The position numbers were made by a program, and so were the translations under genes. From Candidatus Moraniibacteriota bacterium (GTDB lineage Bacteria; Patescibacteriota; Minisyncoccia; Moranbacterales; UBA1568): a stretch of 38,891 bases of DNA. Under the pieces are notes generated by a model. That model was not told the DNA's origin. It saw nothing but the letters and a program-made list of their open reading frames with translations, and searched no databases. Positions within the stretch are counted from its first letter, which is position 1. Each line of letters begins with the position of its first letter. The DNA lies in assembly GCA_008012175.1 (NCBI GenBank), contig SSEF01000025.1:1-38891 (forward strand), written 5' to 3'. Below are positions 25,180 through 34,856 of the stretch, piece after piece.

Positions 25180-26256
25180 ATGGATATTCAAAGGGCATTG
25201 AAGGACTTCAAGGCGCAGCTCGATCCCAGGATCGCTGCGTATTTTGAAGAGGTCCTTAGGGACGCGAGAAAAGAAGATGATCTCATCTGTCAGGCTCTTG
25301 AGCATGTGAAAAAAATGACTTTGGCCGGTGGGAAGCGTCTTCGTCCGGCATTCATGCGTTACGGTTATCTTGCGGCCGGTGGCACAGATCGTGAGCGGAT
25401 CCTTGACACGGCGGTCGCCGTGGAGCTTATCCACATGTTTCTCCTCATTCACGATGACATCATTGACCGTGATGCGCTCCGACACGGAGAACCGACCCTG
25501 CATGAGCGTTATCGTGCATGGGGAAAGAGATACCTGAATCTCGAGAGCCCCGAGCATTTCGGGGATTCGATAGCCCTTATCGTCGGCGATATGCTGTTCG
25601 CTTTGGGGAATGATATCATCTTTACTTCGGGTTTCCCTGAGAAGAATATCTACGCAGCGCTTTCTCGTATGCAGCGAATCGTATCACACACGGTCGTTGG
25701 CCAGGCCCGTGATATCTATATTGAATACAAGGGGAAGGCGACACAGGCCGAGATTCTCAGCATGTACGAGAAGAAAACCGCCCGATATACAGTCGAGGGC
25801 CCGCTCCATCTGGGAGCCCTCCTTGCCGGTGGAACGCCAGAACTTGCAGCCGAGCTTTCTCGTTATGCGATCCCAATCGGTATCGCCTTTCAGATCCAGG
25901 ACGATATCCTCGGTATCTATGGCGATGAAGATCGGATTGGCAAGCCGGTCGGATCGGATATCCGCGAAGGGAAGATCACGCTTCTTGTTTCGCATGCTTT
26001 TAACCATGCCGATCGAGCGACCAGGAAGGAACTCGATCATATCCTCAAGAAAGGCCAGACGCTTACCCGGCATGATATTGACCAGTTTCGCCGTATTATC
26101 CGCAAGACCGGAGCGCTTGCAGCAGCGAAGGAGCTCGCCTTTCGTTCGATTGAAGACGGGAAGCGGGCGCTTGCCGGCATGCAAACTTCGATTGCACCGG
26201 AGGCTCGGGAGTTCCTGGAAGGGGTAGCTGATTATATGGCCAAACGCGAATATTGA
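25180..26256 (+). CDS. Polyprenyl (geranylgeranyl-type) diphosphate synthase
   Basis: GGKRLRPAFM, FLLIHDDIIDRDALRHGEPTLHERY, FQIQDDILGIYGDEDRIGKPVGSDIREGKIT (two Asp-rich motifs). Confidence 0.93.
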   Translation: MDIQRALKDFKAQLDPRIAAYFEEVLRDARKEDDLICQALEHVKKMTLAGGKRLRPAFMRYGYLAAGGTDRERILDTAVAVELIHMFLLIHDDIIDRDALRHGEPTLHERYRAWGKRYLNLESPEHFGDSIALIVGDMLFALGNDIIFTSGFPEKNIYAALSRMQRIVSHTVVGQARDIYIEYKGKATQAEILSMYEKKTARYTVEGPLHLGALLAGGTPELAAELSRYAIPIGIAFQIQDDILGIYGDEDRIGKPVGSDIREGKITLLVSHAFNHADRATRKELDHILKKGQTLTRHDIDQFRRIIRKTGALAAAKELAFRSIEDGKRALAGMQTSIAPEAREFLEGVADYMAKREY

Positions 26257-26272
26257 TGTCAGAATCTCTCTT

Positions 26273-26989
26273 ATGAGCGAACTTGATAAAAAATTTCTTC
26301 CGCGGCATGTCGCGATCATCCCTGATGGTAATCGCCGCTGGGCGAAGGCCCATGGCCTTGAAGGCTGGGAGGGCCACGAAGAGGGTGCGAAGCGGATTGA
26401 GGAAATCGTCCGCGAGGCTCGAGAAATTGGAGTTTCCGAGATCTCGTTTTGGGGATCGTCACTCGAGAACCTCACGAAGCGTCCAATGAAAGAACGGCAG
26501 GAGCTTTTACGAATCTACGCTACCTATTTTGAGAAGCTCATGAATGAGGAGAGTCTTCATACCGATGCGGTGCGTGTCCGTTGCATTGGCCGTTGGGAGG
26601 ATCAGTTCCCAGATCGGCTCAAAGACATCCTTCATCGTGGTATCGAAGCGACCAAGCACTACGATCGGCATTTCCTAAATTTTTTCCTTGCCTACAGCGG
26701 GGATGACGATATGCTCCAGGCGGTGAAACGGATCGCGGGCGAAGGGTTAGCGCCTGGGATGGTGACGAGTCAGGTCTTGAAAAAGCATCTCATGACAGCC
26801 GAGCTCCCGGACGTCGACCTTCTCATCCGGACGGGGAATGATCCTCATCTTTCTGCTGGATTCATGATGTGGGAGACGCGAGACGCCCAGCTCTCTTTTC
26901 CGGCGCTGCACTTTCCGGATTATGGCCCCGAAGCTTTTCGCGCTTCTTTGGCTGAATATGCGGAGCGCGAACGGCGCTTTGGGAAATAG
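26273..26989 (+). CDS. uppS: Isoprenyl (undecaprenyl) diphosphate synthase
   Basis: HVAIIPDGNRRWAKAHGLEGWEGHEEGAKRIEEI, SFWGSSLENLTKRP, DLLIRTGNDPHLSAGFMMWET. Confidence 0.92.
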   Translation: MSELDKKFLPRHVAIIPDGNRRWAKAHGLEGWEGHEEGAKRIEEIVREAREIGVSEISFWGSSLENLTKRPMKERQELLRIYATYFEKLMNEESLHTDAVRVRCIGRWEDQFPDRLKDILHRGIEATKHYDRHFLNFFLAYSGDDDMLQAVKRIAGEGLAPGMVTSQVLKKHLMTAELPDVDLLIRTGNDPHLSAGFMMWETRDAQLSFPALHFPDYGPEAFRASLAEYAERERRFGK

Positions 26990-27050
26990 GCATTTTTTGA
27001 CCAAAGCACGTTTTAGCGCCTCACCTCTTGGCGGGCTTTCCCGGGGCTTG

Positions 27051-27079
27051 TTGACAACATTTTTCCTTTCCAGTACACT
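27051..27079 (+). promoter_or_regulatory. Promoter of the infA ribosomal operon
   Basis: TTGACA-N17-TACACT. Confidence 0.75.
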
Positions 27080-27223
27080 GTGAGCACATTTGAAAAGTGC
27101 ATACGGATCCCGTGAGAGAGGGCATACTGAGGTGACGCAGGACTGAGGAACGCGCGGATTGATACAACCATCTCTCTTTTTGTGTTGGCAAAGTATTTGC
27201 TCTTGCTGGATCTGGTGCAATAT

Positions 27224-27448
27224 ATGGGAAATAACAAAGAACTCATCCGTTTCGAGGGGGAAGTCATAGAGTCTCTCCCGAATACCACCTTCAAAGTCCG
27301 TCTCGATAACGGGCATGAGGTGCTCGCTCATATTTCGGGCAAGATGCGAGTGCACTACATCCGCCTCCTTCCGGGAGATCGCGTCATCGTCGATATGAGC
27401 CCGTATGATCTCACCAAGGGACGGATTGTCCAGCGTTTGAAAGTCTGA
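27224..27448 (+). CDS. infA: Translation initiation factor IF-1
   Basis: [70 protein letters not shown]. Confidence 0.96.
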   Translation: MGNNKELIRFEGEVIESLPNTTFKVRLDNGHEVLAHISGKMRVHYIRLLPGDRVIVDMSPYDLTKGRIVQRLKV

Positions 27449-27459
27449 TACTGCATTTT

Positions 27460-27573
27460 ATGAAAGTTCGCGCCTCCGTAAAGAAGATCTGTGCCCATTG
27501 CAAGATTGTACGCCGCCACCGCGTCGTTCATGTCGTATGCAAAACTCCAAAGCACAAACAGCGTCAAGGATAA
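27460..27573 (+). CDS. rpmJ: 50S ribosomal protein bL36 (37 aa, below ORF-track cutoff)
   Basis: [37 protein letters not shown] between infA and rpsM. Confidence 0.95.
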   Translation: MKVRASVKKICAHCKIVRRHRVVHVVCKTPKHKQRQG

Positions 27574-27579
27574 AAACCT

Positions 27580-27969
27580 ATGCTCCGTATCGCCAGTGTC
27601 AACCTGCCAGACAATAAGCGCATTGAAATTGCGCTCACGTATCTGTATGGGATCGGCCGTCCAACGAGCCGCAAGATTCTCGAGTCCCTCAGTATCAATC
27701 TCGATACCCGAACCAAGGATCTTTCGGAAAAGGATGCCAATCGTCTCCGTGAGACTATCGAGAAGAGCCACCGTATCGAAGGTGAGCTCCGTCATCAGGT
27801 GAAGATGAATATCAAGCGCCTGAAGGAAATCGGTAGTTATCGTGGTGTCCGTCACGCCAAGAGCCTTCCGGTTCGCGGCCAGCGCACGAAGACTAATACT
27901 CGCACCGTCCGTGGAAACGTGAGAAAGACGATGGGCAGCGGCCGCAAAAAGTCAGACGCTAAGACCTAG
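27580..27969 (+). CDS. rpsM: 30S ribosomal protein uS13
   Basis: [51 protein letters not shown]. Confidence 0.97.
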   Translation: MLRIASVNLPDNKRIEIALTYLYGIGRPTSRKILESLSINLDTRTKDLSEKDANRLRETIEKSHRIEGELRHQVKMNIKRLKEIGSYRGVRHAKSLPVRGQRTKTNTRTVRGNVRKTMGSGRKKSDAKT

Positions 27970-27976
27970 AAGAACT

Positions 27977-28417
27977 ATGGCAGAAGAGATCATAACTGAG
28001 GATGCAAAGATGGACGCGCCGGCCGTTGAGGAGACGGATGCTAAGAAGCGCGTGAAAAAATCCAAGAGGCTCATTCAAAAGGGTCGTGCGAGCATCCAGT
28101 GCACCTACAACAATACCATCGTGACCCTCGCCGACATGAACGGCGGGGTGCTCGCCTGGTCGAGCTCTGGCCATCTCGGGTTCAAAGGCGCTAAAAAGTC
28201 GACGCCGTATGCCGCGACCCAGGTTGTCGCCGAAGTTTCCGAGAAGGTGAAGAAGTACGGCCTCCAGGACCTCGAGGTATTCGTAAAGGGTGTTGGAAAT
28301 GGGCGGGAGGCATCGATCAGGGCACTTGCGAACAACGGGTTCAACCTGGTCTCTATCAAAGACATCACCCCAGTTCCGCATAATGGCTGCCGCCCGCGCC
28401 GTCCGCGCCGAATCTAA
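27977..28417 (+). CDS. rpsK: 30S ribosomal protein uS11
   Basis: ASIQCTYNNTIVTLADMNGGVLAWSSSGHLGFKGAKKSTPYAAT, DITPVPHNGCRPRRPRR. Confidence 0.97.
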   Translation: MAEEIITEDAKMDAPAVEETDAKKRVKKSKRLIQKGRASIQCTYNNTIVTLADMNGGVLAWSSSGHLGFKGAKKSTPYAATQVVAEVSEKVKKYGLQDLEVFVKGVGNGREASIRALANNGFNLVSIKDITPVPHNGCRPRRPRRI

Positions 28418-28432
28418 ACTGACCGAAACGCT

Positions 28433-29065
28433 ATGGCTAATACAATCGACTCCAAATGCAAACTCTGTCGCCGGGCTGGCGAAAAGCTCTTTCTTAAGGG
28501 TGATCGCTGTTTGTCGCCGAAGTGTGCCATGGTGCGCCGCCCGTACGCTCCTGGCGTGCATGGCCAGAACCCGTCGCGTGGCCGGAGTGAGTTTGGCCGC
28601 CAGCTCTCGATGAAGCAGAAGATCAAGCGAATCTATGGCGTCATGGAGCGTCAATTTCGCCATCATTTTGAAGAGAGTAAGCTGCGTCAGGGAGCGACCG
28701 GCGATCTTTTGCTCCAGCGTCTCGAGTGCCGATTGGACAACGTGGTGTATCGCCTCGGTTTTGCCGCATCGCGTGTTGCAGCTCGTCAGCTCGTTGGCCA
28801 TAAATTTTTCACGGTGAACGGCAAGCGGATGAATATTCCGTCCTATGAGGTGAAGATTGGCGACGTGATCGCACTTAAAGGAATCAAGGAAAACAAGACT
28901 GTCACGAAGAACCGGATGGAAGTATTGAAGAACAAGAACGATGTGCCGCACTGGCTCGCGCTTGATGCTCCGAAGCTCGAAGGCAAGATCCTCGCGCTTC
29001 CGTCTCGCGAAGATGTCGGCATCTCGGTCGATGCCCAGATGGTCGTCGAGTATTATTCGAAATAA
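28433..29065 (+). CDS. rpsD: 30S ribosomal protein uS4 (zinc-motif form)
   Basis: CKLCRRAGEKLFLKGDRCLSPKC; RLDNVVYRLGFAASRVAARQLVGHKFFTVNGKRMNIPSY. Confidence 0.97.
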   Translation: MANTIDSKCKLCRRAGEKLFLKGDRCLSPKCAMVRRPYAPGVHGQNPSRGRSEFGRQLSMKQKIKRIYGVMERQFRHHFEESKLRQGATGDLLLQRLECRLDNVVYRLGFAASRVAARQLVGHKFFTVNGKRMNIPSYEVKIGDVIALKGIKENKTVTKNRMEVLKNKNDVPHWLALDAPKLEGKILALPSREDVGISVDAQMVVEYYSK

Positions 29066-29108
29066 TTTCAACTGGTAATCTCGCTTGCTCCGGCAGGCGC
29101 CACATCAT

Positions 29109-29891
29109 ATGCAAAATATCACCGCACCGTACCAGCCGAACTACACAGAGCTGGGAAAGAATCACGGCAAGCTTGAAATCGGCGGCTGCTATCCCGGTTA
29201 TGGGGCGACTTTGGGCAATGCGCTTCGTCGGGTTCTGCTCTCCTCGCTTCCAGGCGCGGCGGCTCGTTCGGTGAAGCTCAAAGGCGTGTCCCATGAGTTT
29301 TCGACGATTCCTGGCGTCATGGAAGATGTCGTTCAGATCATTCTCAATATGAAGCAGGTCCGCTTCCGCTCGCATGCTGACGAGGCGGTTACCGTTACGG
29401 TGAAGGCAAAGGGTGAGGGTGTCGTCACAGCCTCAGCCATCAAGTGCCCGAGCTCGATCGAGGTTGTCAATGGTGATCAGGTCATCGCAACCCTGACTGA
29501 TAAGAAAGCCGAGTTTGAGATGGATATTATCGTCGATCGCGGCCTTGGCTATATTCCAGTAGAAGCCCGTGAAGAGGAAGAGCGCGAGATTGGCGAGATC
29601 GCGATTGATGCCATCTATACCCCGATCAAGCGCGTGAATTATGAAGTCGAGAACATGCGCGTCGGAAAGCGGACGGATTATGACAAGATCACACTCGAGA
29701 TCGTAACGGACGGTACGCTCACCCCGATGGAAGCTTTCAACCAGGCGGTAGCCATCCTTGTCGCTCAGTTCTCGGTCCTCTCAGCTGAAACCAAGACTGA
29801 AGAGGCAGCCTCCTCCTCGGTCGAGGCTGAAAAGGAGAAGAAGCCGGCCAAGAAAGCTAAGAAAGAAGCCGCTGAAGAGGCTGCGGAGTAA
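29109..29891 (+). CDS. rpoA: DNA-directed RNA polymerase subunit alpha, apparently lacking alpha-CTD
   Basis: GYGATLGNALRRVLLSSLPGAAARSVKLKGVSHEFSTIPGVMEDV; N-terminal domain complete to QAVAILVAQFSVLS, then a K/A/E tail. Confidence 0.95.
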   Translation: MQNITAPYQPNYTELGKNHGKLEIGGCYPGYGATLGNALRRVLLSSLPGAAARSVKLKGVSHEFSTIPGVMEDVVQIILNMKQVRFRSHADEAVTVTVKAKGEGVVTASAIKCPSSIEVVNGDQVIATLTDKKAEFEMDIIVDRGLGYIPVEAREEEEREIGEIAIDAIYTPIKRVNYEVENMRVGKRTDYDKITLEIVTDGTLTPMEAFNQAVAILVAQFSVLSAETKTEEAASSSVEAEKEKKPAKKAKKEAAEEAAE

Positions 29892-29919
29892 TTTTGAATC
29901 AGTTTTTTAGTCCAAGGAT

Positions 29920-30285
29920 ATGCAGCATCGGAACAAAGGTCGAATCCTCAGTCGAAAATCGGGCCCGCGGCGCGCTCTCTTGAAGACGCTTCTCGGGAGC
30001 CTTATCATGCGCGAGAAGGTTACGACGACCTTGGCCAAGGCCCGCGAAATGAAGAATCATATCGACCAGCTTGTGAACAAGGGCAAGCGCGCCGAGGCAA
30101 GCAAGGATCATCGTCAGGCAGAGCTCCGGCTTCTCCGTCAGCATCTCTCGCTCGAAGCGACTAAGAAGATCTCGAGCGATTTCGTGAAGCGTTTCGAGAC
30201 CAGAAAGAGCGGCTATACCCGTATCACCAAGCTGGAGCGTCGTCAGGGTGATGGGGCTGAGATGGCGGTCATTGAATTTGTCTAA
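29920..30285 (+). CDS. rplQ: 50S ribosomal protein bL17
   Basis: MQHRNKGRILSRKSGPRRALLKTLLGSLIMREKVTTTLAKAREM. Confidence 0.96.
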   Translation: MQHRNKGRILSRKSGPRRALLKTLLGSLIMREKVTTTLAKAREMKNHIDQLVNKGKRAEASKDHRQAELRLLRQHLSLEATKKISSDFVKRFETRKSGYTRITKLERRQGDGAEMAVIEFV

Positions 30286-30295
30286 GCTGTCTCCT

Positions 30296-30724
30296 ATGAA
30301 GAATACTGAAGCGACAATCAAGGGAAGGAAGGGAATCGTCCGCGCAACGCACCTCTTTGATGCACAAGGTCAGGTACTCGGTCGTCTCGCAACCGAGATC
30401 GTGAAGGTGCTCTCCGGCAAGGGGAAGACGACCTATGCACCGCATATCGATGCGGGCGATGTCGTCATCGTGACGAATACCGACGGCATCGAGGTCACTG
30501 GTAACAAGCGGAACGACAAAGTCTACCACCGTTTCTCTGGTTACCCGGGCGGTATCACATCCATTTCTTTCAAGGATCAGCGCGAGAAAGATTCGACTAA
30601 GCTCATCTGGCAGGCGGTCTACGGTATGCTTCCAAAAAATTCGCTCCGTGCCAAAATGCTTACGCGACTCCGTCTCTTCAAAGATGCCGAGTACGGCAAC
30701 CGGAAGATCGATGTGACTCACTAA
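30296..30724 (+). CDS. rplM: 50S ribosomal protein uL13
   Basis: HLFDAQGQVLGRLATEIVKVLSGKGKTTYAPHIDAGDVVIVTN, AVYGMLPKNSLRAKMLTRL. Confidence 0.96.
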   Translation: MKNTEATIKGRKGIVRATHLFDAQGQVLGRLATEIVKVLSGKGKTTYAPHIDAGDVVIVTNTDGIEVTGNKRNDKVYHRFSGYPGGITSISFKDQREKDSTKLIWQAVYGMLPKNSLRAKMLTRLRLFKDAEYGNRKIDVTH

Positions 30725-30738
30725 TTTTCAAAACCGTT

Positions 30739-31203
30739 ATGGCGACAGCGATTAAGAAGACAACCAAGACGAAAGAAGTGACTCGGAAGCCTCTTGCGGC
30801 TGAGGGTCGCTATGTCTACGCGGTCGGCCGTCGCAAGACGGCGGTCGCCCAGGTTCGTTACTATGCCGATGCAAAAGCCGAAACGCTCGAGATCGTCGTG
30901 AACGATCGTCCATACGCCGAATACTTCAATACTTTCGAGCAGCGTGAAGCGTGTGTCGCACCGCTCAAGGTCGTCGGCAAATCCGAAGCGGCCAAGATTT
31001 CCGTTCTCGTTTCTGGCGGTGGACTCTCTGGTCAGGCTGATGCGGTGAAGCTCGGTATCGCTCGCGCTCTCGTGGAGCACGACGCGCTCGTTCGTCCGGC
31101 GCTCAAGGCTGAGAAGCTCCTCACGCGCGACCCGCGCGCGGTCGAGCGCAAGAAGCCTGGTCTCAAGAAGGCCCGCCGGGCTCCGCAGTGGGCAAAACGG
31201 TAG
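30739..31203 (+). CDS. rpsI: 30S ribosomal protein uS9
   Basis: YAVGRRKTAVAQVRYY, SGGGLSGQADAVKLGIARALVEHD, ERKKPGLKKARRAPQWAKR. Confidence 0.97.
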   Translation: MATAIKKTTKTKEVTRKPLAAEGRYVYAVGRRKTAVAQVRYYADAKAETLEIVVNDRPYAEYFNTFEQREACVAPLKVVGKSEAAKISVLVSGGGLSGQADAVKLGIARALVEHDALVRPALKAEKLLTRDPRAVERKKPGLKKARRAPQWAKR

Positions 31204-31236
31204 AGACGTCCCATTCTCGGTTTTTTTGCTTCCTCC

Positions 31237-31273
31237 AAAAAGGCCCGCCATCTGTCAGGCGGGCCTTTTTTTT
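31237..31273 (+). terminator. Rho-independent terminator after rpsI
   Basis: AAAAAGGCCCGCC-atctgtca-GGCGGGCCTTTTTttt. Confidence 0.85.
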
Positions 31274-31349
31274 ATAAAAAAACAGGGAACACGAACGTGG
31301 CAGTGTTCCCTGTGAGGAGGTACGGATCAGACAAGGGGTGCTGATGCAG

Positions 31350-32405
31350 CTAATGCGAACACCCTGCGACCAACAAATTGATAGGGCGATTGGCGCTTCT
31401 GTCATGATGTAGCTGATCGGTTACGAAGGCTCTGGTAAGCGCGGGATCGATAGCGTGTCTTTCCGTTTCCTGGACAATGATGCCGAGGGCATCGCAGAGA
31501 TCGAACCTGCCTTTGTAGGTCCTGAATCCAGACATCAACGCTTCGAATGTGTCAGCGAGGTACAAGCACTGCATAACCGCGATCCGAAGTGCCGAAGTTG
31601 CGATCGGATACCGTTCGCTATCAATTGTTTTCGTCCGGGATGGATGATGCCAGGCAGCGATTTCTGCCACCTGCCCCATATCCGGATACGCTTCAAGGAG
31701 TAGGCCGGTCCCAGCTTCGTGGAGCTCGATCACCTCACGAAACGTCAGAGAGGAGGGGATGCCACGCCGAGAGAGTGTAGCGAGCGCTGTCTCTGGGAAT
31801 GCCTGCTCGATCGGTACGATGTTTATTGGATCTCCGATAGCGTGCAGGTAGATATCCAGCGCTGGGTCAGGCAGCCCGCCTTCCTCAACGGGTCGGATGA
31901 ATTCCTCAGCAAAGAGTTCATCGCCGCTGGTCTTGTTTGCCAGCAGGGCCCATTCACGCTTTGTCCGCTTATCGTGAACGACATCGATTATGAGACGTTT
32001 TCCGATATCGTGCAGCAGAGCGGCCGCAAAGAGTACGCCAGGCGAGACATCTTCTCGTTGATCACCGAGAGTTTGCGCGAGATAGGCTGCAGTCTCTCCG
32101 TGCCCGGTCCACATCCAGTGGAGTATATGGGCGACGCCAAGTGCATGGGTGAAGGTGCGTAGATCGGTAGCGCAGGTAATAGAGAGCTCTTCCCAGAAGG
32201 TCTTTTCCCAGGATTCTCGGCTGATATCTGAATCAATGAGGCCGAGGAAACTGCGAGGGTTTTCCCTTAGACGCCGGATATGATCCTGGGCCTCTCTCCA
32301 GGCATTGGATCGAAAGAGGATCGTTCGCTGCTCTATGGACTCGAGGCGGATGTATTCAAGATCAAAGACCGACCGTCCTCGATCCGTGATGGATGAGGCG
32401 TTCAT
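31350..32405 (-). CDS. HD / HD-GYP-like phosphohydrolase-domain protein
   Basis: FTHALGVAHIL, LFAAALLHDIGKRL, IAAWHHP, LADTFEALMSGFRTYKGRFD; aaaggagaactatcATG. Confidence 0.75.
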   Translation of the reverse strand: MNASSITDRGRSVFDLEYIRLESIEQRTILFRSNAWREAQDHIRRLRENPRSFLGLIDSDISRESWEKTFWEELSITCATDLRTFTHALGVAHILHWMWTGHGETAAYLAQTLGDQREDVSPGVLFAAALLHDIGKRLIIDVVHDKRTKREWALLANKTSGDELFAEEFIRPVEEGGLPDPALDIYLHAIGDPINIVPIEQAFPETALATLSRRGIPSSLTFREVIELHEAGTGLLLEAYPDMGQVAEIAAWHHPSRTKTIDSERYPIATSALRIAVMQCLYLADTFEALMSGFRTYKGRFDLCDALGIIVQETERHAIDPALTRAFVTDQLHHDRSANRPINLLVAGCSH

Positions 32406-32654
32406 GATAGTTCTCCTTTTGAGTTGTTAAGTTACGGAGTGCGGTGATGTTGTAGTGCTTATGAAAACAAAAAAACACCACCCAACCAACGGATGTCCGT
32501 CTGTCAGCACTATACTCTTTTTCTAGAAATGCACAAGAAAATCCATAATGTGCAGGATTCCGAAAGGGGCAGTAACGATAATAAATAATACTGCATCTCC
32601 CGATCAAGAAGATGCAAGAACTCACCCAAGCACCAATCGTCAGTTTGGGCGCGG

Positions 32655-34127
32655 CTAGTCACCGAAGAGACCCTGAGGCTCGGGGAAGACTATAGAATCG
32701 ATGTCCATTCCAGGGACGACGATGTAAAGCCGATTTTGGGAAAAGAGTGGAAAGATCTGGCTCGGATCGGCGACGAAGGATTTGATATCGCTGCTCATGC
32801 GGCCGCTTCGGCCATCGAGCTCTACGACTTTCAAGGTGCTGCCACGGGTGAAGAGGATGTGTTCATAGTCTTCGCTCCATGAGACATTGGCAATTGGCTC
32901 AGAGAACCGAGCGATTTGAAGCGTCTCATTTTCGGCTCGCCGCGGCTGAACGTCCCACTCCCTAGTGAAGTAGACGCCGATCTCATTTGTGCTGGAAAAA
33001 AGAAGCTTCTTGCCATCATTAGAGAATTGGAACGACTCGACACCGGTTGCAATCTCTTGGAAGCCGTAGTTCTTTCGCGGTGCCCGATTATATGCAAAAA
33101 GGCGCTTGTGTCCGCCTTGCTCGAGAAGAGCCATTCGTTCCTCATCGTAGACATCGAGGACGATTGGGTATGCTCCAAAATCGGTGCTAATCGGTTGCGT
33201 TATCTCGGTCTGATTTTCTCCATTGCTAGCATTCCGAAATCGAGAGATGACCCCTGTTTCGCTGTGCATAACATAAATGAAGTCATCGGCGATTTCATAA
33301 GCACGGATGTGCTGGGCAAGAAGGACAGGGGTGCGGCTGCCAGTTATTTCAAACCGGTAGAGCGAATCCTGGGCGAGGAAGAGGAGTGCCTCATCATCGG
33401 TCGAATTCCAGCGGACATGTGTTGGAACGAGTCCGGGTACGATATCAGACAATTTTTCAACGGTGCCACCGTCTGTCGCGACGAGGAAATAGGAGCGCTG
33501 TCCATTCTCAAGGAGCGGGAGGAGAATCGTCTTGCCATTTGGGGACCATTCGAAATTTTCGCCAGCGTCGAAATCGAAGGCGGTGCCGTTTCTTGCAAAA
33601 ACCTCTCGTCCTGACTGCGTATTGCGGTCGTAGAGAACGACGCTCGTTTCGTTGAAGTGTTCTTTGGCGAGGGCAAAGAGATCGGAATCCGGATGCGGGT
33701 AGATACGAGTTGTGCCGGCTGTATCGGCCAAAGTGACTCCCGGATAGTCGGTACGAGTCAGTATGACGTTCCAGTATTCGCTTGAGACACCGCTTTGGAT
33801 GTTTACTTTCTTTGACCAGGGAGAATAGCCGGGGGCGGAAATAGTGAGTGTATGCTCGCCGGGCATGAGGCCGGTCACATGAATCGTCTCGTTGAGGATC
33901 CCGTAATGGTCTGCAGAAACCGGCTTGTCATCAATTTCGAGGTCGACTGTCTTCGGGAGGGAGCTTATGGTGATCGATCCGGAATAAACGAAAACACCGC
34001 GTTCCAAACTGTAGCGATAGCCAAGCGCAAAGAAAATGATAAGACTCGCCGTCACGAGGAAGGAGAGTGTAAATGCCAGAAAAATGAATCCGCGAAAACG
34101 GGAAAGTCCCATAGATACCACTATCAT
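32655..34127 (-). CDS. Membrane-anchored protein with PEGA domain and TolB/propeller-like repeats
   Basis: N-terminal TM; VDLEIDDKPVSADHYGILNETIHVTGLMPGEHTLTISAPGYSPWSKKVNI (PEGA-like); repeats such as FQFSNDGKKLLFSSTNEIGVY. Confidence 0.78.
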   Translation of the reverse strand: MIVVSMGLSRFRGFIFLAFTLSFLVTASLIIFFALGYRYSLERGVFVYSGSITISSLPKTVDLEIDDKPVSADHYGILNETIHVTGLMPGEHTLTISAPGYSPWSKKVNIQSGVSSEYWNVILTRTDYPGVTLADTAGTTRIYPHPDSDLFALAKEHFNETSVVLYDRNTQSGREVFARNGTAFDFDAGENFEWSPNGKTILLPLLENGQRSYFLVATDGGTVEKLSDIVPGLVPTHVRWNSTDDEALLFLAQDSLYRFEITGSRTPVLLAQHIRAYEIADDFIYVMHSETGVISRFRNASNGENQTEITQPISTDFGAYPIVLDVYDEERMALLEQGGHKRLFAYNRAPRKNYGFQEIATGVESFQFSNDGKKLLFSSTNEIGVYFTREWDVQPRRAENETLQIARFSEPIANVSWSEDYEHILFTRGSTLKVVELDGRSGRMSSDIKSFVADPSQIFPLFSQNRLYIVVPGMDIDSIVFPEPQGLFGD

Positions 34128-34227
34128 AACATAGAAAATGGCTTAGTAAAGGGTAAAAGTATGATATTTTCTCGTTTTGCCTCGCATCGCAGCCAGTGCT
34201 AGACTATCGTCACAATCCGATCCCTCT

Positions 34228-34725
34228 ATGCTCGACCGACTAGCGAGCTCGCTCGCGATCCCTAAGAATATCGCTGGCGATCTCTCGCTCATCCTTCTTT
34301 TCATCGGCGCCTCGCTCTTCGTCGGCTTTATTTTTGGTCGATGGAAACTCGTCAATATCCTCATCAATGTCTATATTGCTGTCGCTTTGGTCGGTGTCAT
34401 GCCCGAGAGCTGGTTTGTGGTTTCTGCGTATGCCAAAGCCGGGCTGTTCGTCGTCCTTTTGACCGCGCTCACTATGTTTGATGAGCGGCTGTTCGATATC
34501 CACATCACGAGCGCCGGGACGGATTTCTTCTGGCGCTTCTTTGTGACCTCATTCCTCGTGACCGGCTCCGTCCTCTCGAGCATCTTCTCCTTTCTTCCGA
34601 AATCCGTCGCGTTGTCCTGGGTAACGCCAGACCTCTATTTCTATATCGCCTCACCCTGGGCGCTCCTCTTCTGGCTTGCGGTGCCGATTTTCGCCCTTTT
34701 TTTTATCAATACGCGTCTGCGCTAA
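34228..34725 (+). CDS. Multi-pass membrane protein, hypothetical
   Basis: MLDRLASSLAIPKNIAGDLSLILLFIGASLFVGFIFG and further hydrophobic segments. Confidence 0.7.
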   Translation: MLDRLASSLAIPKNIAGDLSLILLFIGASLFVGFIFGRWKLVNILINVYIAVALVGVMPESWFVVSAYAKAGLFVVLLTALTMFDERLFDIHITSAGTDFFWRFFVTSFLVTGSVLSSIFSFLPKSVALSWVTPDLYFYIASPWALLFWLAVPIFALFFINTRLR

Positions 34726-34798
34726 TTTCATGGAAAGCCGCCCAAAGCCCGCGCCTTCATGGTCTCGAGGCTTGCGCGCAAGTTTAAATATAAAAAAT

Positions 34799-34829
34799 GC
34801 GCACTAGTCTTTTGAGGGGACTGGTGCGC
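34799..34829 (-). terminator. Terminator for the minus-strand gene 34857-35174
   Basis: GCGCACTAGTC-loop-GACTGGTGCGC; on the minus strand followed by ATTTTTTATA. Confidence 0.75.
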
Positions 34830-34856
34830 GTAAGTGAGAATAGCCCTTCTCTGGTG

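Noticed and set aside
27959-29071. Minus-strand ORF of 370 aa
   Set aside because: Antisense to rpsK and rpsD, whose identities are certain.
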